From Duganella sp. Root1480D1 (GTDB taxonomy: Bacteria; Pseudomonadota; Gammaproteobacteria; Burkholderiales; Burkholderiaceae_D), in NCBI RefSeq assembly GCF_001427305.1, contig NZ_LMFZ01000002.1, positions 176,454 to 240,453 on the forward strand: a DNA stretch of 64,000 nucleotides, in the 5' to 3' direction. The position numbers and the translations under genes are program-made. This document shows, in pieces, positions 25,465 through 33,663 of the stretch; the first letter of the stretch is position 1, and each line of letters begins with the position of its first letter. The notes under the pieces are model-generated. The model did not search any database and was not told where the DNA came from. It worked only from the letters and a program-made list of their open reading frames with translations.

Positions 25465-27353
25465 GCGGCCCGCGCGAAACCAGTCAGCCGAGCCCGTGTC
25501 ACACTTGGGGTGTGACCCCAGGGTGTGACACGAGCCCAGCAGCACCTGCGCGCCGCGTGTTGCTCCGGGCGGCCGTCGCTGGCGGTGCGCTGGCCGCTTC
25601 GCAGCCGGTGTTGGCGCGGTTCGCGGCGGCTGTGGGCAGCGGCGATCCATGGTTGCGAGCGCGCGAGATCGCGGCGCTCTTTGCCACACCGCTCGCTTTC
25701 CGCAAGCAGGACTTCCTGGTGACGGAGTACGGCGCAAAGCCCTGCAAGCTGGTTCAGGTGCAAGGCCAGGTTGCATCGCTTGAACCGGGCACGCTGCAAA
25801 CTCCCGCGAAAGGCAGCCATGATTGTTATCCTGCGATCACCGCCGCTGTCGCGGCCGCGCACAAGGCCGGCGGCGGACGCGTGCTCATTCCTGAAGGTGT
25901 CTGGTACGTCAAGGGTCCGCTGGTGCTGCGCTCCAATGTCCACGTGCACCTGGCAAAAGGTGCGCGCCTGGTGTTCAGCGCCAACCCTGGCGATTACGCC
26001 AGATACGGCGACATCGACTGCGGCAACAACGGCATGCTGGTTCGCAGCCGCTGGCAAGGCAACGATTGCCTGAACTTCTCCCCGCTGGTCTACGCCCATG
26101 GCCAGAAGAACATAGCACTCACCGGCGAAGACTGGACCTCCGTGCTGGACGGCCAGGGCGGTGTTCCATTCGAAAATAATCCGAACGAGTGCTGGTGGGA
26201 CTGGAAAGGCCGCGGCAAGCCAGCGCACGACCGCACCGAAAACGCGCCCAACCCGCGTAACGCCCCGCTCTCGCAGCGCGCGCCGAGCCTCGCGCCAGAA
26301 GGAAGTGCGCTGATTGAAGGCTCAGGCAATCGCTGGCAGGCCGATTCACGCTACCTGCCCGCGCTCTCCGAAGCCGGCATCGCAGCCAACGAACGCGTCT
26401 TCGGCCACGGCCACTTCCTGCGCCCCAGCATGGTCGAACTGATCGAATGCGAAAATGTCCTGCTGCAGGGCTACCACGTCGTCGGTGCGCCGTTCTGGGT
26501 GCATCATCCAGTCGCTAGCCGCAATGTCCATTTCAAGGACGTGAACATGGAAAGCCTCGGCCCGAACAGCGACGGCTTCGATCCCGAAGCCTGCGACGGC
26601 GTGCTGGTGGAAGGCTGCACATTCAACAACGGCGACGACTGCATCGCCATCAAGGCCGGCAAGAACAGCGATACCAACTACGGCCCCACCCGCAATATCC
26701 TGATCCGCAACTGCGTGATGAACAGCGGCCATGGCGGCGTCACGCTGGGCAGCGAAATGGCCGGCGGCATTGAGCACGTCTACGCCGAGCAGATCGAATT
26801 CCGAAACCTGCACTGGGCCAGCGACGCGCTGAATACCGCCATCCGCCTGAAAACCAATATGAATCGCGGCGGCTTCCTGCGCCACCTCTATGTGCGCAAC
26901 TGCACGCTGCCAAACGGCGTACAAACCAGGCCCGGCCTCTACAAGCCGCTCGCTGGTTCCAGCAAGCCAGCCGGCCCGATCGCTTCCGGTGCAGGCGCCG
27001 TGATCACCTTCGACTGCGACTACGCGCCAGCCGACGACGCGGTGCGCACTCGCCCGCCGCAGGTATCGGACATCGACATCTCCGGCCTCAAAGTCGGCAA
27101 CGTCAATACGCCGCAAGGCAGGGTCTCCTGCTACCAGGCCATGGTGCTGCTCGGCCCCGTTGCCAGCAGCTACAACGGCACCCCGGGCGTGACCATCCCG
27201 CCGATCACACGGGTAAAGATCCGCGACTGCGACTTCGGCACGCCACGCAATATTGAGCAACCGTGGTTTCTGCACAACGTCCGCGGCCTGATGCTGGACA
27301 ACGTCACCATAGGCGGCAAGCGCTATAGCGGAGAATTTTCGGCTGAAGCCTGA
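25461..27353 (+). CDS. Exported GH28 polygalacturonase-like glycosidase
   Basis: A 630-residue protein from the ATG overlapping the DUF4861 stop. The signal region has a twin Arg (PARRVLLRAAVAGGALAASQPVLA, about residues 28-50), suggesting Tat export, although the arginines sit unusually far from the start. The beta-helix core carries the GH28 signature: NSDGFDPEACDG, GDDCIAIKAGKN (catalytic Asp pair), SGHGGVTLGSEMAGG (His) and IRLKTN, around residues 370-475. It would hydrolyse galacturonan from pectin. Residues about 10-25 are encoded by a dispersed 44-bp repeat, which pushes the Tat motif inward. Last gene of the GH105-DUF4861-GH28 operon. Confidence 0.88.
   Translation: MSGPRETSQPSPCHTWGVTPGCDTSPAAPARRVLLRAAVAGGALAASQPVLARFAAAVGSGDPWLRAREIAALFATPLAFRKQDFLVTEYGAKPCKLVQVQGQVASLEPGTLQTPAKGSHDCYPAITAAVAAAHKAGGGRVLIPEGVWYVKGPLVLRSNVHVHLAKGARLVFSANPGDYARYGDIDCGNNGMLVRSRWQGNDCLNFSPLVYAHGQKNIALTGEDWTSVLDGQGGVPFENNPNECWWDWKGRGKPAHDRTENAPNPRNAPLSQRAPSLAPEGSALIEGSGNRWQADSRYLPALSEAGIAANERVFGHGHFLRPSMVELIECENVLLQGYHVVGAPFWVHHPVASRNVHFKDVNMESLGPNSDGFDPEACDGVLVEGCTFNNGDDCIAIKAGKNSDTNYGPTRNILIRNCVMNSGHGGVTLGSEMAGGIEHVYAEQIEFRNLHWASDALNTAIRLKTNMNRGGFLRHLYVRNCTLPNGVQTRPGLYKPLAGSSKPAGPIASGAGAVITFDCDYAPADDAVRTRPPQVSDIDISGLKVGNVNTPQGRVSCYQAMVLLGPVASSYNGTPGVTIPPITRVKIRDCDFGTPRNIEQPWFLHNVRGLMLDNVTIGGKRYSGEFSAEA
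25490..25533. repeat. Dispersed nested palindrome, copy A, inside the GH28 coding region
   Basis: A 44-bp element with outer arms CGTGTCACAC / GTGTGACACG and an inner stem TGGGGT-GTG-ACCCCA. A second copy at 59567-59610 differs at one of 44 positions. Here it lies in frame within the N-terminal export-signal region of the GH28 gene. Confidence 0.9.
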
Positions 27354-27355
27354 TC

Positions 27356-27441
27356 TGGACAGGCCAATTTTAAAAATAAATACATTTGGACTGACCACAT
27401 TGCAAAAACATTGGCATAAAATACTGAAACCGGCCTGACCA
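27356..27441. promoter_or_regulatory. Three GntR operators before the TonB receptor gene
   Basis: TGGACAGGCCA (27356-27366, starting two bases after the GH28 stop), TGGACTGACCA (27387-27397) and CGGCCTGACCA (27431-27441) all fit the TGGYCNGRCCA core found elsewhere in the locus. They fill the 127-base gap before the TonB receptor and suggest its separate, pectin-responsive control. Confidence 0.65.
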
Positions 27442-27480
27442 ATTAGAAGAGCCGGCAGGAATAATAAAACAGGAGATGGC

Positions 27481-30429
27481 ATGAAGTTTACGGATCAATC
27501 CGAGGCCTTGCGCAAGTTCGCGCTGCGTCTCGTCGGCACTTACTCGGTCACCGCGCTGGCCATGGGCCTGGCCCACGCGCAGGCCACAACGGCCGCAGCG
27601 CCGGCTGCGGAACCAGAAATGAAAGTGGTGGTTACCGGCCTGCGCGCTGCGCTGGAATCGGCGTTGAACAAAAAGCGCGAAGACAACGGCATTGTCGATG
27701 TCATCAAGGCCGAAGACATGGGCAAATTCCCGGACACTAACCTGGCCGAATCGCTGCAGCGCGTGCCCGGCGTAGTGATCGACCGCGACGCCGGCGAAGG
27801 CCGCAGCATCACCGTGCGCGGCCTGGGCCAGGACTTCACCCGCGTGCGCATCAACGGGCTGGAAGCACTGGCCACCACCGGCGGCACCGACAGCTCCGGC
27901 GGTACCAACCGCTCGCGCGGCTTCGACTTCAACGTGTTCGCCTCCGAATTGTTCTCGTCGCTGACCGTGCGCAAGAGCTCTTCCGCCGATGTGGACGAAG
28001 GCTCGCTGGGCGCCACTGTCGACCTGCAAACCATGCGCCCCTTCGACCTGAAAGGCTTCAACGCCACCATCACGGCCAAGGGCAAGTACAACGACCTGTC
28101 GAAGAAGACCGACCCGCGCGTGGCCTTCCTGCTGTCCGATACTTTCGCTGATCGCAAGGTGGGTGTGCTGCTGTCCGGCGCCTTCTCCAAGCGCCAGTTG
28201 CTGGAAGAAGGCTTTTCCACGGTGCGCTGGGATAACGGCCCATCGAGCGGCGGCTGGTGCGCACCGCAAGGCGTAGCGGCCAATCCAGCCAATTCCACCG
28301 CCGCTACCTGCGGGCCTGCGGCACAAGGCGTAGCGCGCCTGCCCGCCTCGCAAGCGGCAAGCGATGCCTACAACCTGGCCAGCAATGCGAACAACTTCCA
28401 TCCGCGCCTGCCGCGCTATGGCCGCCTGACCCACGACCAGGACCGCGTCGGCCTGACCGGCTCCGTGCAATGGCGCCCGATGCAAGGCTCGCTGGTAACG
28501 TTTGACATGCTGTATGCGAAGCTCGATGCAACGCGCCAGGAAGACTTCCTGGAAGCGATTTCGTTCAGCCGCTCCGCCAGCCAGGGCGGCAAGCCGCAAA
28601 CCTCGGTGGTGGAAGCACAGTACGCGCCGAACGGCAACCTGTTGTACGGAAAATTCAACGGCGTGGACATGCGCGCGGAATCGCGCTTCGACGAGCTGTC
28701 CACCACCTTTACCCAGCCGACACTGACCATCGAGCAGCGCCTGACCGACACCCTGCAACTGCAGGCACGGGTTGGCCGCGCCACCTCGAAATTCCGCAAC
28801 CCGGTGCAGACCACCACCACGCTCGATGCGCTGAACGTGAACGGCTACACCATCGACTTCCGCCAGGACGACCGTCATCCGGTCATTTCGCTGCCGTTCG
28901 ATCCTGCTGCCAGCGGCAGCATGGGGATTGTCGGCGTGCCGCAGGTTGCCAGCGGCACCCAGCCAACTACCGTACCCAACACCACCACCAGCGAAATCCG
29001 CATTCGTCCACAAGGCGCCACCAACCGCAACGACACCGCCACCGTGGACCTGGCCTGGGAAGCATCGGATGCGCTGACCTTCAAGGGCGGCCTGAATCGC
29101 AAGAAGTACGATTTCGACTCCTATGAGTCGCGCCGCGTGAACCAGAACGACACGATCTTCGCGCCGCCCGCCGGTTCCGGCAACCTGACCACCACCCTGA
29201 GCGGCTTTGGCAACGGCCAGAACCTGCCGGCTGGCACCTATACCACCTGGCTGCTCCCGGACCTGAACGCCATCGCCAAGGCATACGACATCTACTGCAA
29301 TTGCATCAAGAGCGGTGCTGCCGGCGGCCCGGGCGACTTCACCCTGTCCTCCATCACCAACGGCAATGCACGCGGCAACAACCGCTCTGTCACCGAGGAA
29401 GACAAGGGCTTCTACCTGATGGGCGAATTCAAGACAGAGTTGGGCAGCATTCCACTGCGCGGCAACTTTGGCGCGCGTTATGTAAAGACTGAGCTTTCGG
29501 CTACCGGCTACCAGGCTGCCGGTGGCGGCACCGCCGTTACCGTCAACAACGAGTACTCGGACACGCTGCCGTCCCTGAACATCGCCGCCTCCTTGACGCC
29601 AGACCTGATCGCCCGCTTCGCCGCGGCCAAAGTCATGACCCGCCCGCAGCTGAACAACCTGTCGCCAGGCGGCACCATCGCTACCACTGGCACGCCAAGC
29701 ATCACTACCGGCAATCCGCTGCTGAAGCCTTTCCGCGCCAAGACCTTCGACACCAGCCTCGAATACTACTTCGGCAAGAACGCCTTTGTCGGCCTGGGCC
29801 TGTTCCAGAAGAACATCAGCACCTACATCCAGTCGCTGCGCACCAATATTCCGTACAAGGATACCGGACTGCCGATGTCGCTGCTGCCGGCCAACTTCAC
29901 CGGCGAAGAAGTGTTCCAGGTGACGGCGCCGATCAACACCGATGGCGGCAAGCTGAAAGGCTTCGAGCTGAATTACCAGCAGCCGTTCACCTTCCTGCCA
30001 GCATGGGGCAAGGACTTCGGCGCCCTGGTGAACTATACCCACGTGAAGTCGAAGATCGAGTACGTAGTTTCGCCGACCAGCGATACCCGCATCACCGACG
30101 ACTTGCTGAACCTGTCGCCGCGCTCCTGGAACGCCACGCTTTACTACGACAACGGCAAGCTCAGTGCCCGCATCTCGGCGTCCTCCCGCTCGTCCTTCGT
30201 AACCCGCGTGCCGGGCCAGAACAACAACGATGTCGAAGGCAAGAACAAGTCGCTGAACGTGGACTTCTCCATGTCGTACAAAATCAACGACAAGCTCGAA
30301 CTCACGCTGGAAGGCGTGAACCTGACCAACGAGGAAAACGACCAGTTCGTGAGCCGCGCGCGCAACAGCGTCGTGGTGAACAACGTGACCGGCCGTGAAT
30401 TCCTGGCCGGCCTGCGCTACAAGTTCTAA
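27481..30429 (+). CDS. TonB-dependent outer-membrane receptor, probable pectin oligosaccharide importer
   Basis: A 982-residue receptor with a signal peptide ending near AHAQA and AGGAGA before the ATG. The TonB box/plug region starts at MKVVVTGLRAAL; the plug carries DMGKFPDTNLAESLQRVPGVVIDRDAGEGRSITVRGLGQDFTRVRINGLEAL (about residues 80-130). The beta-barrel follows, ending in GREFLAGLRYKF with the terminal aromatic needed for outer-membrane assembly. Sequence family is the large proteobacterial carbohydrate-type receptor group with a long extracellular loop set. Ligand specificity is inferred from the adjacent GH28/GH105 genes and the three operators upstream. Followed by a strong terminator. 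Confidence 0.9.
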   Translation: MKFTDQSEALRKFALRLVGTYSVTALAMGLAHAQATTAAAPAAEPEMKVVVTGLRAALESALNKKREDNGIVDVIKAEDMGKFPDTNLAESLQRVPGVVIDRDAGEGRSITVRGLGQDFTRVRINGLEALATTGGTDSSGGTNRSRGFDFNVFASELFSSLTVRKSSSADVDEGSLGATVDLQTMRPFDLKGFNATITAKGKYNDLSKKTDPRVAFLLSDTFADRKVGVLLSGAFSKRQLLEEGFSTVRWDNGPSSGGWCAPQGVAANPANSTAATCGPAAQGVARLPASQAASDAYNLASNANNFHPRLPRYGRLTHDQDRVGLTGSVQWRPMQGSLVTFDMLYAKLDATRQEDFLEAISFSRSASQGGKPQTSVVEAQYAPNGNLLYGKFNGVDMRAESRFDELSTTFTQPTLTIEQRLTDTLQLQARVGRATSKFRNPVQTTTTLDALNVNGYTIDFRQDDRHPVISLPFDPAASGSMGIVGVPQVASGTQPTTVPNTTTSEIRIRPQGATNRNDTATVDLAWEASDALTFKGGLNRKKYDFDSYESRRVNQNDTIFAPPAGSGNLTTTLSGFGNGQNLPAGTYTTWLLPDLNAIAKAYDIYCNCIKSGAAGGPGDFTLSSITNGNARGNNRSVTEEDKGFYLMGEFKTELGSIPLRGNFGARYVKTELSATGYQAAGGGTAVTVNNEYSDTLPSLNIAASLTPDLIARFAAAKVMTRPQLNNLSPGGTIATTGTPSITTGNPLLKPFRAKTFDTSLEYYFGKNAFVGLGLFQKNISTYIQSLRTNIPYKDTGLPMSLLPANFTGEEVFQVTAPINTDGGKLKGFELNYQQPFTFLPAWGKDFGALVNYTHVKSKIEYVVSPTSDTRITDDLLNLSPRSWNATLYYDNGKLSARISASSRSSFVTRVPGQNNNDVEGKNKSLNVDFSMSYKINDKLELTLEGVNLTNEENDQFVSRARNSVVVNNVTGREFLAGLRYKF

Positions 30430-30464
30430 GGTGTTTCAAAGGCGTCTCTCCGCCTCTACTTCCA

Positions 30465-30492
30465 GCCCCGCCTAGCGCGGGGCCTTTTTTTT
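30465..30492 (+). terminator. Rho-independent terminator after the TonB receptor
   Basis: GCCCCGC / GCGGGGC form a 7-bp stem around CTAGC, followed by CTTTTTTTT. It lies 36 bases after the receptor stop codon and ends the pectin locus. Confidence 0.92.
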
Positions 30493-30499
30493 CTGCGAG

Positions 30500-30536
30500 A
30501 ATGTCCACATTCGTTCCCGACCCCAGGGTGGACATT
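30500..30536. repeat. Dispersed nested palindrome, variant with different outer arms
   Basis: AATGTCCAC (30500-30508) and GTGGACATT (30528-30536) form perfect 9-base outer arms around a core containing CGACCCCAGG. Layout and inner CGACCCCAGG resemble the 44-bp repeat at 25490 and 59567, but the arms differ. It sits between the terminator and the HD-GYP gene. Confidence 0.7.
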
Positions 30537-30548
30537 TTGGCTAGCGAA

Positions 30549-31823
30549 ATGCAACTAAGTGAGGTCCCCGGCGAGAGCCCGCATTTCGTGCGCTCGGTCA
30601 CCGAGATGGGCGATACGCGCGACGTCATCGCCAGCGAGGATATCTATGCCAGCAACGGCACCAAGCTGCTGGCCAAGGGCGCCCGAATCGACAGCAAGCA
30701 GTTTGAAAAGCTCACCCGCTACAAGCTCTCCGCCCCGCTCGACCAGGTGCTGTCCTCCGACAAGGCCGTCGATGCCGCCACGCTGGCGATCGAATTCGAC
30801 CGCATCCTCGAACACGATGCCACCTACCGCCAACTCCTCTCGCGCGCCGGCGATCCGCGCCAGCTGAAGCACTGCACCGCCAACCTGCGCCTGCACTCGA
30901 CCATCGAGCTGCGCCTGACGGTAATGGCGGACAAGCACCCCGAGATGTTCGAACACACGCTGCGCAGCGCCATCATCGCCTTTGCCAGTGCCCAGCGCAT
31001 GGGCATTCTTGCCGCCGACCTTCCGGCTGTGCTGCTGGCAGCCTTGTGCCATGACTTCGGAGAAATGCACACCGACCCGCGCATCCTCGACCAGTCGCAC
31101 CAGGTTACGGCGGAAGAACGCCGTTTCGTGCACGTGCATCCCGTCACCGGCTACGTGCTGCTGAAAGACTTGCCGGGCTTCCCTGCAGCTGCGAGCAAGG
31201 CCGTGCTGCAACACCACGAACGGCTCGATGGCAGCGGCTATCCGCACGCCCTGCACGGCGCGCAGATCGAGCGCCTGTCGCGCATCATTGCAGCTGCCGA
31301 CGTAACCGAAACCGTGTTGCGCCGCCTGGACATGCAGCGCCTTGAAATGCTGTACCGGATTAACAAGCCGCGCTTCGATGGCGATGTACTGGCCATCCTG
31401 CGCGATCTTCTGCAACCGCAGGCCGGCCATCCGGCCGACGCCGGGCCCGCCGCCGATCCGTCGGAACGCCTGAACCACCTGTCCGCTTTGCTGCAGGCCT
31501 GGTTCGGCCTCAGGACAATGCTGGAACAGGGCCCCGCCGCCGACTCGCCGGGGTCGCCGCTGGCCTTCCTGTTCGAGCGCATGGCCTCGATCCGCTCACT
31601 GGTACTGCAAGCCGGCTTCAATCCCGACGACATGACCAGCATGCTGGCCATGATGCAGGACGATCCAGAAGTGCTGGCCGAACTGCGCGCCATGCTCGAT
31701 GAAATGGATTGGCTGCTGGCCGACCTGGCCAATGAGATCGACCGCCGTTCGCCGGAGCTTGACGGCCTGTCCCAGGGTGCGCTGAAGGACCTGATGCACC
31801 ACCTTCGCCCTGAAGTTCATTAA
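30549..31823 (+). CDS. HD-GYP domain protein (cyclic-di-GMP phosphodiesterase-like)
   Basis: From ATG 30549 the product is 424 residues; an in-frame ATG at 30501 lies inside a repeat and would add 16 residues, and neither start has a clear ribosome site. The HD-GYP domain spans about residues 125-280: HTLRSA, LCHDFGEMH (the metal HD pair, with Glu where the consensus HDxGK has Lys), VHVHPVTGYVLLK and the canonical HHERLDGSGYP. These domains hydrolyse cyclic-di-GMP. The N-terminal 110 residues (DIYASNGTKLLAKGARID) are a SAF-like region common in such proteins, and the C-terminal 140 residues are helical with no domain I recognise. No membrane segment, so cytoplasmic. Confidence 0.82.
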   Translation: MQLSEVPGESPHFVRSVTEMGDTRDVIASEDIYASNGTKLLAKGARIDSKQFEKLTRYKLSAPLDQVLSSDKAVDAATLAIEFDRILEHDATYRQLLSRAGDPRQLKHCTANLRLHSTIELRLTVMADKHPEMFEHTLRSAIIAFASAQRMGILAADLPAVLLAALCHDFGEMHTDPRILDQSHQVTAEERRFVHVHPVTGYVLLKDLPGFPAAASKAVLQHHERLDGSGYPHALHGAQIERLSRIIAAADVTETVLRRLDMQRLEMLYRINKPRFDGDVLAILRDLLQPQAGHPADAGPAADPSERLNHLSALLQAWFGLRTMLEQGPAADSPGSPLAFLFERMASIRSLVLQAGFNPDDMTSMLAMMQDDPEVLAELRAMLDEMDWLLADLANEIDRRSPELDGLSQGALKDLMHHLRPEVH

Positions 31824-31938
31824 CAAAACGGTTGCAAATGCTTACACCGATTACACGGCACGATGTTTTTTGCAGCCCCTGGCCGCCCTATACTGCAGCC
31901 ACGCGACTTGCGGAAACCAACAAATGAAAGGGTACGCC

Positions 31939-32253
31939 ATGAAAACCACCAAGCTGTTCGCCGCCGTCCTGGTATCGGCCTTCGTCTTGCCAGCCTTCGC
32001 CCAATCCACCCCTAACCTGGACAAGCGCGAAGAGCACCAGCAAGAGCGCATCGCCCAGGGCATCCAGTCCGGCCAATTGACCGCCAAGGAGGCACAGCAC
32101 CTGGAAGCTCGCGAAACCAAGCTGGCCAACGACGAAGCCATGGCCAAGGCCGACGGCAAAGTCACCCGCAAGGAGCGCCGCAAGCTGCAGCGCGAAGCTG
32201 ACCGCGACAGCGCCGCCATCCACCACCAGAAGCACGACAAGCAAACCCGTTAA
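31939..32253 (+). CDS. Small exported helical protein of unknown function
   Basis: The likely start is ATG 31939 (GAAAGG upstream), giving 104 residues with a clean signal peptide (MKTTKLFAAVLVSAFVLPAFA). The mature part is highly charged and predicted helical: DKREEHQQERIAQGIQSGQLTAKEAQHLEARETKLANDEAMAKADGKVT. The pattern GQLTxKEAxxLExR followed by ADGKVTxKERRKLQ resembles paired helix-loop-helix units, with an Asp/Gly loop that is EF-hand-like but too short to claim calcium binding. I do not recognise a functional family. The GMC oxidoreductase begins 5 bases downstream. Confidence 0.72.
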   Translation: MKTTKLFAAVLVSAFVLPAFAQSTPNLDKREEHQQERIAQGIQSGQLTAKEAQHLEARETKLANDEAMAKADGKVTRKERRKLQREADRDSAAIHHQKHDKQTR

Positions 32254-32258
32254 TTTCA

Positions 32259-33551
32259 ATGCCAGCGCGCTATGACGCCATCGTAGTCGGCAGTGGCCCC
32301 GGTGGCGCCAGCGTCTCGCACACGCTTGCGCGGCATGGACAGCGCGTACTGGTACTGGAACAGGGCAGCGGCGCCCCTTTGCGGGGCACGCTGGCCCAAA
32401 TGGCGGGTATCGGCGCCATTCCCGGCAAGGGAGCTTTTTTCCACCGCGATGCATCGCTGCTGGTGCGCGGACTGGCTACCGGTGGCAGCTCCACGCTGAA
32501 TTTTGCCACTGCGGCCGCGCCCCCGCTGGAACGTTTTGCGGCGCTGGGCATCGACCTGGCGCCTGCGCTGGCGGAATGCCATGCCGAACTCCCGATCGGC
32601 CAACTGCCAGATGAACTGCTTGGCCCCATGGCCCGGCGCATCATGCAGGCCGCGCTATCCTCCGGCCTGCCATGGCAAAAACTCGACAAGATGATCCGTC
32701 CCGCCATCTGCCGTACCGGTTGCTGGCGATGCGTCTATGGTTGCCCGTATGGTGCCAAGTGGACAGCGCGCGACCTGCTCGATGATGCGCGCCTGCGCGG
32801 CACGCACATCCTGGACAATGCACAGGCCATGCGCGTGTTGCTCGACCAGGGCCGGGCGGTGGGCGTGGAATACCTGCGCGACGGTTCGCTCCACACAGTC
32901 CACGCCAGCGTGGTGATATTGGCCGGCGGCGGTATTGGCAGCCCGCGGCTGCTGCATGCCTCCGGCCTGGCGCCGCGCAGCCTGCCCTTCATCAGCGATC
33001 CGGTAGTGGCGGTGATGGGTGCGGTAGACGATATTGACGGCGGCGCCGAAGTGCCGATGGCGGCCGGCATGGCGCTGCCGGAAGAAGGCCTGTCCTTTGC
33101 CGACCTGACCTTGCCCAGGCCGATGTACCAGGCCTTCGCGCTCCAGGTTGGCCGCATCGACCGCCTGTTCGCACACCGCCGCACGCTTAGCATCATGGTC
33201 AAGATCCGCGACCTGGCCGGCGGCGGGATCGGCCCGCGCTGGGTCGACAAGACACTGCAAGCGCAAGACCGCGAACGTTTCCGCCGCGGCACCGCGCTGG
33301 CACGGCGCATCCTGTCCCAGGCCGGCGCGCGCCATGTGTTCCAGAGCTGGCATTTTGCCGCCCATCCTGGCGCTGCGCTGGCGGTGGGCAGTGGCGGCCC
33401 GGCAGCCGTGGACAGCGATTTGCGCAGCGCCACGCCAGGACTCTACGTCTGCGATGCCTCCGTCCTGCCCGCCCCCTGGGGCCTGCCGCCCACCCTCACT
33501 CTGCTTGCACTCGGCAAGCGGCTCGGACACCGACTACAGGATTTTTTGTAG
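32259..33551 (+). CDS. GMC-type FAD oxidoreductase with a four-cysteine cluster
   Basis: A 430-residue flavoprotein. The N-terminal Rossmann motif is YDAIVVGSGPGGASVS; LATGGSSTLNFAT follows near residue 75; the C-terminal substrate-binding part has WHFAAHPGAALAVG (active-site His) and the closing ATPGLYVCDASVLPAPWGLPPTLT of GMC enzymes. It is shorter than usual members (500-600 residues). Around residue 150 it carries CRTGCWRCVYGCPYGAK with four closely spaced cysteines, which could bind an iron-sulfur cluster or zinc. No signal peptide is visible. Substrate unknown; family oxidises alcohols, sugars or sterols. Confidence 0.8.
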   Translation: MPARYDAIVVGSGPGGASVSHTLARHGQRVLVLEQGSGAPLRGTLAQMAGIGAIPGKGAFFHRDASLLVRGLATGGSSTLNFATAAAPPLERFAALGIDLAPALAECHAELPIGQLPDELLGPMARRIMQAALSSGLPWQKLDKMIRPAICRTGCWRCVYGCPYGAKWTARDLLDDARLRGTHILDNAQAMRVLLDQGRAVGVEYLRDGSLHTVHASVVILAGGGIGSPRLLHASGLAPRSLPFISDPVVAVMGAVDDIDGGAEVPMAAGMALPEEGLSFADLTLPRPMYQAFALQVGRIDRLFAHRRTLSIMVKIRDLAGGGIGPRWVDKTLQAQDRERFRRGTALARRILSQAGARHVFQSWHFAAHPGAALAVGSGGPAAVDSDLRSATPGLYVCDASVLPAPWGLPPTLTLLALGKRLGHRLQDFL

Positions 33552-33626
33552 TCAAAATACTTTAAATTAATCGCCTTTTCTGCTGCGTTTACGCCACATC
33601 ACAAGCGTGCACGTAGTCAAACTACT
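33548..33626. promoter_or_regulatory. Repeated GTAGTCAAANTACT motif before the amylase gene
   Basis: GTAGTCAAAATACT (33548-33561) and GTAGTCAAACTACT (33613-33626) match at 13 of 14 positions, 65 bp apart. The second contains a perfect GTAGT-CAA-ACTAC palindrome 38 bases before the amylase ATG. The arrangement suggests a regulator binding to both sites; the regulator is not identified. Confidence 0.5.
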
Positions 33627-33663
33627 CCATACTTTGTCCACCAAAACAAAGAAAGGAAGGACT

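Noticed and set aside
27370..30042. 890-codon open frame on the minus strand opposite the TonB receptor gene
   Set aside because: It is antisense to a clear receptor gene, has low-complexity composition and no recognisable domain; high-GC codon bias creates such long frames.
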